64,000 nucleotides of DNA from Variovorax sp. PBL-H6 (lineage in GTDB: Bacteria > Pseudomonadota > Gammaproteobacteria > Burkholderiales > Burkholderiaceae_C): contig NZ_LR594660.1 in the NCBI RefSeq assembly GCF_901827155.1, positions 620,001-684,000 of the forward strand, given 5' to 3'. The position numbers were made by a program, and so were the translations under genes. Positions 34,839 through 43,475 of this stretch are shown piece after piece. Positions within the stretch are counted from its first letter, which is position 1. Each line of letters begins with the position of its first letter. The notes beneath the pieces were generated by a model that was not told the origin of the DNA, did not search any database, and was given only the letters and a program-made list of their open reading frames with translations.

Positions 34839-35294
34839 GTGACCCAAACTACCCCGCGCAACGCGAAATCCGCCAAGCTTCCCGCGGTCGTTCACGAATT
34901 TGGCACCGCCCCGCAGGTCGTGCCCGCCGACTACACCCACCGCGAGGACTTCAGAGGCACCGTCAACGAGGCCGCCGAGCGCTTCGCCGGTGAGCCCGTG
35001 GTTCTGGTTAAGAGCGCCGCCATCGAAGGCAGCCCCGACCGCTTCGCCATTGGTGTCTTCGCGTGGGAGCCGCAATACCTGCCCTGGCGCAACGGAGGCT
35101 GGTACGTCACCAACCTGCACTACCCCACCGGTGCCTGTGGCTGCGTCAGCAACAACTACCCGGACAAGAAGTGGCGCATTGTCTGCGACGACCGGCGTGG
35201 TGAACTCGACGAGGAAGGCGACTACACCTTCCGGACCCGAGATGACGCCGCACGTGCCGAGCGCGACCTCGTGATTGCAAGCAGCGCGACCTAA
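34839..35294 (+). CDS. Hypothetical protein (151 aa)
   Basis: It starts at a GTG with AAAGGAAA upstream. The N-terminal 40 residues are Lys/Ala/Pro-rich; the core is beta-rich with a Cys cluster (HYPTGACGCVSNNYPDKKWRIVCDDRRGEL), and the C-terminus is helical. No signal peptide. A perfect terminator follows. Function unknown. Confidence 0.65.
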   Translation: MTQTTPRNAKSAKLPAVVHEFGTAPQVVPADYTHREDFRGTVNEAAERFAGEPVVLVKSAAIEGSPDRFAIGVFAWEPQYLPWRNGGWYVTNLHYPTGACGCVSNNYPDKKWRIVCDDRRGELDEEGDYTFRTRDDAARAERDLVIASSAT

Positions 35295-35321
35295 GCGCCG
35301 CCCGCCCTGTGCTTATTCCAG

Positions 35322-35348
35322 CTCCGCCGTCACCCGGCGGAGCTTTTC
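35322..35348 (+). terminator. Intrinsic terminator
   Basis: GCTCCGCCG (35322-35330) pairs perfectly with CGGCGGAGC (35336-35344), then TTTTCC. Confidence 0.85.
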
Positions 35349-35435
35349 CTTGGGGCCGACTAAGCCACGGCGCGACTTGCGCTCTCGAATATTGCCTCTG
35401 GCCTTGGCAGAGGCCGTGGTGCCGATGCCGAGTTT

Positions 35436-36917
35436 CTAGGGCATCAGGAGCTCAAATTGGTTCCGCGAACGCTCGAAGGCGTTGCAGCGCCGCATGTCCG
35501 AAATGACCTGGTCAATGTCGTCATAGCTGAAGCGGGATGTCCAGTCATGGATGTGGCACATGACTTTGATGAATGGGGCTGGGTCGCCTTCGCGGGTCAG
35601 CACGCGCAAGCAGTCCAGGTACTCCTCGCGATACAGCGTCGGCACGATGATGCGGCAACCGTCGACGGCGGACAGTTCTGCGTTCATGACCAAGCGAGCC
35701 AGGCGTCCATTGCCGTCATTGAAGGGATGCACTTCGGCTACAAGGAACATTGCCAAAAGCGCACGAGCTGTTCCCTCAGGGACGCTCAATAGCAGCTTGC
35801 TCCCTTCAACCAAGGTTCCTCTCACCAGTGGCGGCAGCACAAACTCTGTGTTGCCTGCTCGATTGGCAACCAGCTTGAACTCCCCTGGGCCCACCTCAGG
35901 CCGGTTCTCCATCTGCTTTTTGTGACGTGCGCGCAGCTGCTCGAGCACCGGCTCGCCCGCGGGCAACGTAAGCGTGGACCAAGTGGGGCTGAGCGCCTGC
36001 TCGAACACGCCGATGATGTCGTGCGAGTCCTTGGGTCGCGCCACCACCGGAACGCCCTCCAGCACGAAGCCGCGCGCTTCCTCGACGGCAAACTCCGTTC
36101 CTTCGATGAAGTTGGAGAAGTAGGACTCCAGAAAAGCGAAGTTTCGCCGAGCACGGTCCGTGGTCAGCGACGAGGCAGGGATGGGCAATGGGACGGCGCG
36201 CAAGCGTTGGGCGAAGTTCTCGAATAGCTCCAAGCGCGCACTGTCGTAAGGGATGGCCGCGGTCAGAGCCTTTCCCTCTCGAGTGGTCAGAACGCTCGGG
36301 CGAGAGTTCAGGATGCTGCCCACCAAGCCGTCGAGTTGGGAAAACTCGTCCTCGAGGCCCAGTTCGGGCACGAGCTCACGCGCGCGCTCTCGCAACTGGC
36401 TCAGGGCTTCTTCGCCACGAGAGTGGCAGATGTCCAGCAGCCGCCTCTCCACGGCTTCGGCGCCAACGCTCCTGCGGCTCTCCCCTCGACTTGGTGACAG
36501 GTTCTCAAGCAACATCCGAGGCTCCGACGCGAAGTAAATCGGTCGCCCCATCATCTGGCCATCGCCAGCCTGCGGCGGCGGTCCCTTCCAGACCTCTACC
36601 GTAAGGCCGGGCAGCTCTACGGTGCGGCGGTACGTGCCCACCAGGAAGACGGTGCCCTTGCTCGGGCTACCGCCGTCGAACGCGGTTCGAAAGCTCACGA
36701 CGGTGCCGGGGAAGAACGCGGCCAGCACACGGGTTCGGTGACGTGCGACCAGGGCTTCCCAGTCACCCTCGGGCAAGGAGGTTGCGAAGCCCTTGGCCAC
36801 AAGCTTCAGGTCCCCCGCCGCGAGTCGCCGTTGAGCAGTTCGCACCTGCGCTGACGAGAGCTCCGCGTACAGAACGAGGGTGTCGTCCAGTACCGTTGTC
36901 GTTTTTTTCATGGTCAA
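35436..36917 (-). CDS. Fic-family protein with AbiEi-like N-terminal domain
   Basis: 493 aa. The Fic catalytic motif HPFNDGNGR is at 397-405, and an N-terminal inhibitory motif of the S-x-x-x-E-G type (SNFIEG, 268-273) precedes it, as in class II Fic proteins. Fic enzymes transfer AMP or other nucleotidyl groups to hydroxyls of target proteins. Residues 1-110 resemble the DNA-binding part of AbiEi-type regulators (AAGDLKLVAKGFATSLP, then VLAAFFPGTVVSFRTAFDGG), suggesting a self-regulating Fic. Upstream lie four 12-bp direct repeats that would suit such autoregulation. Confidence 0.85.
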   Translation of the reverse strand: MTMKKTTTVLDDTLVLYAELSSAQVRTAQRRLAAGDLKLVAKGFATSLPEGDWEALVARHRTRVLAAFFPGTVVSFRTAFDGGSPSKGTVFLVGTYRRTVELPGLTVEVWKGPPPQAGDGQMMGRPIYFASEPRMLLENLSPSRGESRRSVGAEAVERRLLDICHSRGEEALSQLRERARELVPELGLEDEFSQLDGLVGSILNSRPSVLTTREGKALTAAIPYDSARLELFENFAQRLRAVPLPIPASSLTTDRARRNFAFLESYFSNFIEGTEFAVEEARGFVLEGVPVVARPKDSHDIIGVFEQALSPTWSTLTLPAGEPVLEQLRARHKKQMENRPEVGPGEFKLVANRAGNTEFVLPPLVRGTLVEGSKLLLSVPEGTARALLAMFLVAEVHPFNDGNGRLARLVMNAELSAVDGCRIIVPTLYREEYLDCLRVLTREGDPAPFIKVMCHIHDWTSRFSYDDIDQVISDMRRCNAFERSRNQFELLMP

Positions 36918-36937
36918 GCGAGCCTTGTTGCGCGAAA

Positions 36938-37056
36938 TGTCGTGTTTTTGGTGTGCAATTAGTTTCTATTGTCGTGTTTTTCGGCCATTAGCGCCAAGCG
37001 ACGTGTCGTGTTTTTTGGTTCTCGGAGCCGGGTTAAGCCATCTGTGTCGTGTTTTT
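36938..37056. repeat. Four TGTCGTGTTTTT direct repeats upstream of the Fic gene
   Basis: TGTCGTGTTTTT starts at 36938, 36970, 37004 and 37045 (spacings 32, 34 and 41 bases, roughly three to four helical turns). A degenerate copy follows at 37076 and a related TTGTCGTTTTTTT lies in the first Fic codons near 36896. Such phased direct repeats are typical operators for a multimeric DNA-binding protein, most likely the Fic protein's own N-terminal domain. Confidence 0.75.
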
Positions 37057-37414
37057 GCTGAACAACAGGTCAACATGTCGCTCTTTTCCGGAGTAATCAG
37101 GACGGCGCTCCAGCTCGTGTTGCCGGGTCGAGGTGCCCAGCTCCGGGTGGAGGGCGTTCTGCTAGGGGCGCCGGAGGTAAGTGCCTGGACGATGAGCCAC
37201 GGCCAGGTTGTCGCGCCGCTCCTGGAAAGTGGCGGGGATGCGCGGCCACTTGAAGCGCATCTCGACCGAACACATCGCGAATTGGCCAGGGAGAGGTTGC
37301 GGAGTGCTCAAAGGCAGGTGCGGCCAGGCCTCGGGCGTCTGGCCGGTGCCGGTATGCGCACGATGCAGTTCGCAAGGGGCTTTACTCGAGTCCCTGCGTC
37401 CGGAGCCAGACGCC
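37057..37414. other. Intergenic region after the repeats
   Basis: About 360 bases with no confident gene. A short minus-strand stretch (about 37162-37275, ending RRDNLAVAHRPGTYLRRP) has coding-like composition but no good start; it could be a gene remnant. Confidence 0.3.
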
Positions 37415-38371
37415 TCAAGGCAAGTCCAGTGTGTCTCCGGTTCGCCCATCCACGTTCAAGACTTGCCGCGAACGCTTGCCGTCCTGCCACTGTGCTTCGT
37501 ACCGATATGTTCCGATGAGGACGCGCTTGGCGACGACCACCGTCCATCCCACACATTTATCGCCCCAGGGGTCCTGCTTCAACGCACCACACAGCCTCCA
37601 GTCGAAGTCCTGGATGATGCGAATCATCGCACCGGGCGGCACCGACCGCACCAAGTACTCCGTCCCGGGCGAGTTGTAACACTGGCCCCATACAGGGCGA
37701 GCCGACAACAGGACGGGGGTCGTTGCCCGCTGCGCATCTGGCAACGCCAGGACATAGGCGTTCCACTTGACCATGAGGCTCAACTCCTTGGTCGCTGGAT
37801 TGTTCACGAGGCGAGTGCGCATGGAATCAGGGCCGGCGGCCGAGGGCGACAACGTTCTTTGGATGCTCGCCAGCGTGCCTTCTTCGATGTCTGCTAGCTC
37901 AGCTTCAATCTCCCCTGGAGGTATTGAGGCGCGCCGCGCAAGTTCTCGTACGTAGGTCGCGTACGCCACGCCATGCATTGGCAAGCGCCAGACCGAATCT
38001 GCCGGGCCCTGAAAGTACGGGGGGCCCTCCAGTTGCCCGCAGACCGGTGTGCCCTCAATCAGCTGAGCGCACGGGTATGCGTCAGCCGCGGCACCGGTGA
38101 TTGTTGAAAAACTGCTCGCGGAATCCAACCTGTAGATGTCACCCCGGCGCTCAGACTTCGGCTGGCAAAGCGTCGCGCCCAACCGGGCAAAGAGCTCCTT
38201 GCCCTGCGGCCCCTCCAAGAACTCCTTTTGCAGAGCACGGTACACCTGCACCTCCGGACTGCTTTCAGAGTGCTTGCCGATGTCTGCGAAGCACCCTCCG
38301 CTTGCCATGCTGAGTGCTGCTGCGACGGCCAAAGGGCTTGGCCCCCTAGGTCGGGGAGTAATTTTCGACAC
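37415..38371 (-). CDS. Lipoprotein paralogue B (318 aa)
   Basis: Signal sequence with lipobox ASGGC (Cys27, the same position as paralogue A at 29309-30259). Shared blocks are ADIGKH, EVQVYRAL and KEFL near the N-terminus, and DFDWRLCGALKQDPWGDKCVGW with LIGTYRYEAQW near the C-terminus. Four or more Cys are conserved in position between the two. Envelope lipoprotein of unknown role; the stretch 38372-38733 upstream holds nothing recognised apart from its promoter. Confidence 0.75.
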   Translation of the reverse strand: MSKITPRPRGPSPLAVAAALSMASGGCFADIGKHSESSPEVQVYRALQKEFLEGPQGKELFARLGATLCQPKSERRGDIYRLDSASSFSTITGAAADAYPCAQLIEGTPVCGQLEGPPYFQGPADSVWRLPMHGVAYATYVRELARRASIPPGEIEAELADIEEGTLASIQRTLSPSAAGPDSMRTRLVNNPATKELSLMVKWNAYVLALPDAQRATTPVLLSARPVWGQCYNSPGTEYLVRSVPPGAMIRIIQDFDWRLCGALKQDPWGDKCVGWTVVVAKRVLIGTYRYEAQWQDGKRSRQVLNVDGRTGDTLDLP

Positions 38372-38733
38372 GGGTAGCCTCCTCGTGCAATCTCAGTGTG
38401 AGCATTCTGCCGGCCCTACTGCAGCATTCGCAAGCCTCCTCCGAGGCAAGGAGCCCGAAGCTGCTGGCGGAAGCCGGGCACGATGCCGGAAGAGCGGCTC
38501 GGGGAACCGGTTCAGCATTAGCAACGGGCAGCTAAAACGTATCCTTGGCGCGCCGCCGGAAGTGGCCAGATGAGACTGTGACAGCCCTGAGCGGGAAGGA
38601 AGTGACACGGCCCACACGAGAAAACCCCGCCAGCAACTGCCGACAGGGTCGAAGGGCGGTGGGAGTCGGCGCCGGGTGGGGTGAAGGGAACGCCCCTCAG
38701 CGGACGGCCAACCCTGCCGGCGCCGCGGCCGGC

Positions 38734-39477
38734 TCAGGCTGCTTCGGTCGTCTTGCCGTGCGCGTAGTCGGAGAACTGCGCCAGGGTCAAGGCCTCATCC
38801 TCGCACGCACGGACGTACTCCTTACCCCGTTGGGTGAGGGGAAACGCGCCACTGCTATCCCAGCACTCAACCAGGTCGTGGCCGGCGATTGCTTCCAAGA
38901 CCTGCGAGCCACGAAGCTCCCTCAGCCGATACCCTGCCTCGGGGTCGTCTTGTATCCATCCAGCGACCTCCGTCAGTCCAGCCTCTTGCGTTGCGAACAA
39001 TGTCGGGCCTGACGCCTCGAAAGCGTCGTAGCAGAAGAGGGTCTCAACGGACCGGCCGCCTCCAACTTCTTGAATCCAAGCGCTCGCTTCAGCGAACTGC
39101 TTGGTCAGCGGATGCTCCGGCCCGCGCTCGATGACCCAGAAGCCGTTGGGCCCGCGGGTGCTGAGTTTTGGTGCGAAGACGATGCAGGTTTTGCGGATGC
39201 TGTCCAGCGTTCGGTGGTCGAAATTGGCTCGCTCGACATGAACTTCCACGCCGCCGAAACAGAGGTGGCGGTCATCGAAGCAACGCTGACAGGGGGCCTC
39301 GTCGACTCCCTTTTCTCGCCGCAGCTGGCGAGCGAGACCGAGAACGGCCGGGGCCAGCTGACGCTTGGCTTCGCTCTGTTCGCAGAGCATCTCGGCAGCC
39401 TCCTTCTCGTCCTCCGATGGGTCGAAACACCGACTCCACGCGCGTGAGCGGGACGAACTTCCAGGTGAGCTTGCCAT
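38734..39477 (-). CDS. C-terminal half of a frameshifted nucleotidyltransferase-containing protein
   Basis: From about 39427 downward this frame reads FDPSEDEKEAAEMLCEQSEAKRQ and continues with a Cys-rich CQRCFDDRHLCFGG segment, then a mixed domain ending in FSDYAHGKTTEAA. The residues before 39427 are Ser/Arg-rich and unlike protein, so this half probably has no start of its own. It continues the nucleotidyltransferase frame at 39272-40018 after loss of one T in the TTT at 39425-39427 (minus strand). Confidence 0.5.
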   Translation of the reverse strand: MASSPGSSSRSRAWSRCFDPSEDEKEAAEMLCEQSEAKRQLAPAVLGLARQLRREKGVDEAPCQRCFDDRHLCFGGVEVHVERANFDHRTLDSIRKTCIVFAPKLSTRGPNGFWVIERGPEHPLTKQFAEASAWIQEVGGGRSVETLFCYDAFEASGPTLFATQEAGLTEVAGWIQDDPEAGYRLRELRGSQVLEAIAGHDLVECWDSSGAFPLTQRGKEYVRACEDEALTLAQFSDYAHGKTTEAA

Positions 39478-40018
39478 CGCGCTCCAGCTCCAGCAGTCCT
39501 TTCAAAATCGCCCAGTCCAGGGTCGTTTGCTGCAAGCGCACGGGAATCTCATCGGTTTCGCGCCAGAATCGACCGGCGTTGGCGACTTTCGGGATTGCCT
39601 TGATGGCGGCCTGCCAGTCCAGGCCTTGCTCCCAAACAAGCACGGCATCCGCGAACGCGACGCCCGACGTATTGTCCTGCGGCGTGCCGCAATACAGGCT
39701 GACGCTGGGCACGGGACCAAAGAAGTTCTTCTTGATGACAGCGGGGAAAGGTTGCATCCCGTCGAGGGTCTTGCACTCGGCGACCAGGTCCAGGTCACCG
39801 CAGGTCGTGGCGCCACGGGCATACGAGCCGACGACCCAGAGGCGGGAAATCCGGATGTACGCGTGGTCCGGAAGGGAGGGGAGAAGCGGGGTAAACGACA
39901 TCACTCGCTCCGAACTTTCGACCAGCCGCTTGCACGCGCGGATGAGTTTTTCGGTGAAGTGCGCGCGGGGCTTGCGGGCTTCGGCCACCGGGTATTTGCT
40001 GTAGTCGACGTGCTTCAT
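39272..40018 (-). CDS. Nucleotidyltransferase (N-terminal half of a frameshifted gene)
   Basis: The pol-beta-type nucleotidyltransferase motif is clear: VVGSYARGATTCGDLDLVAE (Gly-Ser at 64-65, Asp75 and Asp77). The frame reads well to about residue 197 (KFVPLTRVESVF) and then turns Arg/Ser-rich, while the other frame resumes with DPSEDEKEAAEML. A corrected gene would span 38734-40018, about 427 aa. MNT/CCA-type nucleotidyltransferases with extra domains often act in toxin-antitoxin or defence contexts, but the role here is unknown. Confidence 0.65.
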   Translation of the reverse strand: MKHVDYSKYPVAEARKPRAHFTEKLIRACKRLVESSERVMSFTPLLPSLPDHAYIRISRLWVVGSYARGATTCGDLDLVAECKTLDGMQPFPAVIKKNFFGPVPSVSLYCGTPQDNTSGVAFADAVLVWEQGLDWQAAIKAIPKVANAGRFWRETDEIPVRLQQTTLDWAILKGLLELERDGKLTWKFVPLTRVESVFRPIGGREGGCRDALRTERSQASAGPGRSRSRSPAAARKGSRRGPLSALLR

Positions 40019-40282
40019 ATGTCCTGTCCAGTTGAGTGAGGTCCTGAGCAGGTGTAGAAAGCCGGCGCGCCCAGAAACGCTTTAGGCCCTAGCGCAAGAG
40101 CCGACTGCCTGCCCAATGGCCAGGTGAAGGACGGGAGAGCGGGAAGGCAAGGCGTTGCAGGTGCGGCGGGCGCTCTGGTGGGCGGCCGGCCGCGCGCTCG
40201 GGAATGTGGGCGGAGGGAGTTCGGCGCCTGACCGGCGCCGCGCGGGTGCGCTTGGCCAGATGCCGAGTTGTTGCTCGGACGG

Positions 40283-40693
40283 CTAAGCCTGGAGTGCCAG
40301 CTCGAGCTCTGCGAGCAAGCTTTTCCGGACGGACTGGGGCAGCGGGAGCCGGCGGATGTGCCTGTCTTTCCAGGAAGTCGCGAGCGCCCACCGCTTGACC
40401 TCGGCCAGGATTTTCTTGTCGCTCAGCGGCTCAAAGCAGGCGCCGTACGCTGGGTAGTCGAGGGTGCGGTCGCGTCGCAGGCGGAAGGGCCTGCGGAACT
40501 GCGTAGCCACCAGGCGTACGAATCGAGCCTGTTTGAAGCCGTCACACTCAGGGGCGTCCAGTCCGCCGAAACGGACGAGGAAGCCCGGCATCTGAACCAC
40601 CCGCGCCCCTGGCATAGTTGCGTCGACATAGCGCAGCCCCGCCTGGTGGGCCAGCTCGGCGATTCGCTCTTCGATTGTGCGTGCGTCAATCAT
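40283..40693 (-). CDS. Hypothetical protein (136 aa)
   Basis: AAGGACC precedes the ATG at 40693. The protein is soluble with a basic C-terminal helix (RRLPLPQSVRKSLLAELELALQA). A central FLVRFGGLDAPECDGFKQARFVRL looks like a small alpha/beta domain. No family recognised. The 40019-40282 stretch downstream holds nothing recognised. Confidence 0.6.
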   Translation of the reverse strand: MIDARTIEERIAELAHQAGLRYVDATMPGARVVQMPGFLVRFGGLDAPECDGFKQARFVRLVATQFRRPFRLRRDRTLDYPAYGACFEPLSDKKILAEVKRWALATSWKDRHIRRLPLPQSVRKSLLAELELALQA

Positions 40694-40769
40694 CGTGGTC
40701 CTTTTTGAGTTCGCGCGGCGTGTAGCAGCGCCGTCTTAAACCAGCGGACTCTGCGGCAGACCAGTTGGG

Positions 40770-41285
40770 TCAGGCATCCAGATGCGCATTCACAAGCGCG
40801 GCGTCGTCGCGCATCGCACGCTCGCCGTCGGGTCCCATGTAGACCTCCGGGATGCTCAGGAGCTTGAACTTGGCGTCCACGTCCTTGTCGGCAATCGTGG
40901 CCTCGAACCGGCCGGCGCGCACGCTCCAGTGGTCCAGCGCGTCGTTCGACCAGTCGTCCGGCGGGCACTCGTAGTACTCGTACGCCAGGTGCTCAGTCAC
41001 CGGGAAATCCTGAGCCCAAAGGGTCGGGAACAGCTCGCGGTGGAGCGCGACCCGGGCTTTCAACAACTCCCAAACCCGGTCCCGCAGCACGGTTCGCCGT
41101 GCGATGACGGCCGCGGCCTGCTCGTTCAGGCGCTCGTGCTCCGCCTTGATTTCAGGCAGGAAGAAGCCGGCGAAGGCGTATGCCCGCAGAGCCTCGAGCC
41201 CCGGGGCTGCCGCAGCGCGAGAGTTCGAGGAGGCCTCGCCTGCGTCGGCGGTGGCGTCGTCGAGAATGTGGGTGGGCGAGGTCAT
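40770..41285 (-). CDS. Tandem paralogue of the 41422 gene (171 aa)
   Basis: It shares with 41422-41877 the blocks RELFPTLWAQ, a GRFE-TI-D segment, and SIPE-Y-G-DG---MR-DAA--N at the C-terminus. The first 50 residues differ and are Ala/Ser-rich. The 136 bases between the two genes stay open in this gene's frame, with coding-like composition (PPDWPELDERLQASNWFLAT) but no start codon, so the true start or an intervening small gene is uncertain. Function unknown. Confidence 0.6.
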   Translation of the reverse strand: MTSPTHILDDATADAGEASSNSRAAAAPGLEALRAYAFAGFFLPEIKAEHERLNEQAAAVIARRTVLRDRVWELLKARVALHRELFPTLWAQDFPVTEHLAYEYYECPPDDWSNDALDHWSVRAGRFEATIADKDVDAKFKLLSIPEVYMGPDGERAMRDDAALVNAHLDA

Positions 41286-41421
41286 GCTCAGGGTCCAAGG
41301 AAGAAGATGTTTTGCTGCTCGGAGGGACTGCTCGCCGCTCAGGGCCTGGCCGGCCTCACAGGTGGCAAGGAACCAGTTCGAGGCCTGCAGACGCTCGTCC
41401 AGCTCCGGCCAGTCGGGAGGC

Positions 41422-41877
41422 TCAAGCCGCGGCGCCGCTGTTGAAGGTGGCAGCGTCAGCGCGCATGACCTGCACGCCGTCGACGCCCAGGTAGGCCTCG
41501 GGAATGCTCACGGTCTTGAAGGCGCGCGGCCGCTTCTGGTCGTCGATGGTGCACTCGAACCGGCCGTCGAAGATGCTCCAGAAGACCAGCTTGTCATCAG
41601 GCATCGACTCCAGCGGGCTGGCGCAGATGAGGCATTCCATGTGGCGGGAATGCGGCGAGCCCTGCGCCCAAAGCGTGGGAAATAGCTCGCGGTGCACAGC
41701 CATTCGGGCAAGCAGCAGGCGGAAAACGCGTTCGGTCAGAGCGTCGCGCCGAGCCTCGAAATCCGGCTCGTCCCGGTCCAGTGCATGGCACTCAGCAAGC
41801 ATCGCAGCGAAGTCCGCGTCGGCAGGGTCGGCCGTCGGCCAGGCGTTGTCGGGAGCGGAAGGCGGATTGGCGGTCAT
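41422..41877 (-). CDS. Tandem paralogue of the 40770 gene (151 aa)
   Basis: Acidic, soluble protein. The central helix VFRLLLARMAVHRELFPTLWAQ and the C-terminal KTVSIPEAYLGVDGVQVMRADAA are shared with its neighbour. A Cys-x-x-Cys-like ECLICASP is present here but not in the other copy. No family recognised. It is the leftmost gene before the repeat-rich stretch. Confidence 0.6.
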   Translation of the reverse strand: MTANPPSAPDNAWPTADPADADFAAMLAECHALDRDEPDFEARRDALTERVFRLLLARMAVHRELFPTLWAQGSPHSRHMECLICASPLESMPDDKLVFWSIFDGRFECTIDDQKRPRAFKTVSIPEAYLGVDGVQVMRADAATFNSGAAA

Positions 41878-42451
41878 GGTTCAGCAGGTCCTCGAAGGAT
41901 GGGCTTGCAGCGCCAGGCGCGCTGCACCGGACGAGTGGCCAGGCCAGGTGGCGGCCAACCCGAAGACTGTCTAGCGCGCGTGTTTATGCCTCACGGCTCC
42001 ATGACGCCGAGGGTCGCTGGCGGGAAAGCGCAAGGCCCCAGGCCCAGGAGTCGAGCCGGGCCGAAGGAGGAAGAAGACACCGTCGGGGTGGCCAGATGCG
42101 GCTGCCGCGAGGCTGGAAGTTCTGGGGAGTCGAGGCGCCCGGCGGGTGTCGGCCAGGGCATGCGAAGGAGACCAAACCCCTCACGCGCGGGGACCGCGTA
42201 CCCGGACTCGAGAAGTGGTCAGGTGAGGCCCCGGTGGGCTTGGCGGCTATCTGTTTAGACTTCTTGAAAGACGGCCTACGGCTCTTGCATTATAACAGAT
42301 GGCGGTCCATCCGTAAACCCTAAACCCTATCTGCGCAGGATGAAGTATGTGCGCCGGCAGGCCCTCCTTGCTACCAGCACCCAGTGCCCCCGCCAGCATG
42401 CAGGCGTTCCAGCCAAGCCCCTGGTCGGGGCCGAAAAGAACCGTCACCCTT

Positions 42452-42727
42452 TTACGCTTTAGAGAACTTGTTCTCCCCTAGTCGCGCTACGCCGCGCCAC
42501 GCCGCGCCACGCCGCGCCACCCCGCGCCACCCCGCAGGCCTGCCGCCCCGCGGTTCCCGGTGGCAACTCGAACTCCCCCCGCGCGTCAAATCCAACGTCG
42601 GACCGACCGCCTCCCCGCCCTTCCTCACAAGCAGCACCAGCCCCGCCAGGAGCATGACCAAGCCTTCGCGCAGCCCCTCCTTGCCTTCAAAAACGGAGCC
42701 GGCAGTCCTGCCCGCGAGGGAGTTCAT
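42452..42727 (-). CDS. Possible small membrane protein overlapping the decamer repeat
   Basis: 91 codons with one hydrophobic segment (GLVMLLAGLVLLV) after MNSLAGRTAGSVFEGKEGL. The C-terminal third is the translation of the decamer repeat (Trp/Arg/Gly/Ala-rich). There is no clear ribosome binding site. Could be real or chance. Confidence 0.3.
   Translation of the reverse strand: MNSLAGRTAGSVFEGKEGLREGLVMLLAGLVLLVRKGGEAVGPTLDLTRGGSSSCHREPRGGRPAGWRGVARRGAAWRGVARLGENKFSKA
42462..42475. repeat. Inverted repeat GAGAACTTGTTCTC
   Basis: A 6+2+6 inverted repeat next to the decamer tandem repeat; a possible protein-binding site. Confidence 0.4.
42481..42530. repeat. Tandem 10-bp repeat (unit close to GCCGCGCCAC)
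   Basis: Five consecutive decamers: one degenerate copy (GTCGCGCTAC), three identical GCCGCGCCAC and one CCCGCGCCAC, followed by a decayed copy. Very GC-rich. Confidence 0.75.
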
Positions 42728-43015
42728 CGCGCCGCAGGCAAGTGGAAGCGAAGCTCACCGGTGTGGGGGAGCTGTATATGCCGACATGCATCCGCAGCGC
42801 TTAAGTCCAGCGGAAGCCCCAGTCCTTCCTACCCCCTCATCCGCTACTCCGAACCTACGTTGCGCACCATAGCCAGACCTCCACCTCTCCTTGATTCCAT
42901 AAAGGGAGCACACATAGCAGGCCAAGACCCGCCGCCCCAATAGCCCGCAGACGTATATGCGCAGAGTGCTCAGAACGCACAGAGGGCGAAGCCCCAAGGA
43001 GCAGAAAGCAGGAAG

Positions 43016-43071
43016 GTCCATCCTGAGCCGCCGTGGGACGGGTACGGACGCGATGAGCTTCCGGACCTCGG
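43016..43071 (+). repeat. Long direct repeat, copy 1
   Basis: Begins GTCCATCCTGAGCCGCCGTG and ends GGACCTCGG. It matches 43866-43922 over about 56 bases with a few substitutions and one extra G. A second shared block, GTACCAGACCTGCG, follows both copies (43090-43103 and 43941-43954). Confidence 0.8.
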
Positions 43072-43264
43072 CCGTCAGTACCGAGGGATGTACCAGACCT
43101 GCGGAGCATGCCCAGGCTTTTCGAGTCCCCCGCACGCTCCGCCCCTGCGCCCTAAGGCCTCACCGCCACGCCTGCGTGGCGCCCCAGACTCTGCCTGCGC
43201 CCCAGGGACTTCACGCCGCGCTTGCGCGGCGCAAGGCTACGTTCGAGCCCCACACCAAACCCTT

Positions 43265-43475
43265 CCTGCGCCGGCAGTACTCTCAAACCTCACCTGCGCC
43301 GGAGGACTCCATGCACCCTTCCTGCGCCGGTAAACCCCAGGCCTTCCTGCGCCGCAAACAGTCCGTGACTTCATCCGGCGCCCCAGCAGTTCAAGCCTAC
43401 CTGCGCCGGAATGACTCACAAACCTTACCTGCGCAGAAGCAGTCCATGCACCCTTCCTGCGCCGGTAAACCACCA
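43265..43475 (+). repeat. 28-bp tandem array with core CCTGCGCCGG and 135-bp higher-order period
   Basis: CCTGCGC cores start at 43265, 43293, 43321, 43346, 43400, 43428 and 43456, with a degenerate one near 43374; spacings are 28, 28, 25, about 27, 27, 28 and 28. The block 43265-43340 recurs at 43400-43475 (offset 135), including TCCATGCACCCTT and GGTAAACC. More distant cores lie at 43144 and 43194. The core is close to the palindrome CCTGCGCAGG, which itself occurs near 43754. Confidence 0.8.

Noticed and set aside
36880..37518. 212-codon plus-strand frame across the TGTCGTGTTTTT repeats
   Set aside because: It crosses the operator-like repeats and the antisense of the lipoprotein gene, with no ribosome binding site or recognisable domain.
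42314..42327. TAAACCC repeated twice, telomere-like
   Set aside because: Only two copies in a bacterial-looking context; no reason to invoke a linear end.
43237..43473. Minus-strand frame with repeated YRRRKGAW blocks
   Set aside because: The repetition comes from the 135-bp DNA repeat (135 is divisible by 3), not from selection on protein; the underlying unit is 28 bp, not divisible by 3, and no start signal is present.
43265..43475. 28-bp array considered as a CRISPR array
   Set aside because: Only about 10 of 28 bases are conserved and the array has a higher-order 135-bp duplication; CRISPR arrays have longer identical repeats with unique spacers, and no cas gene is present.
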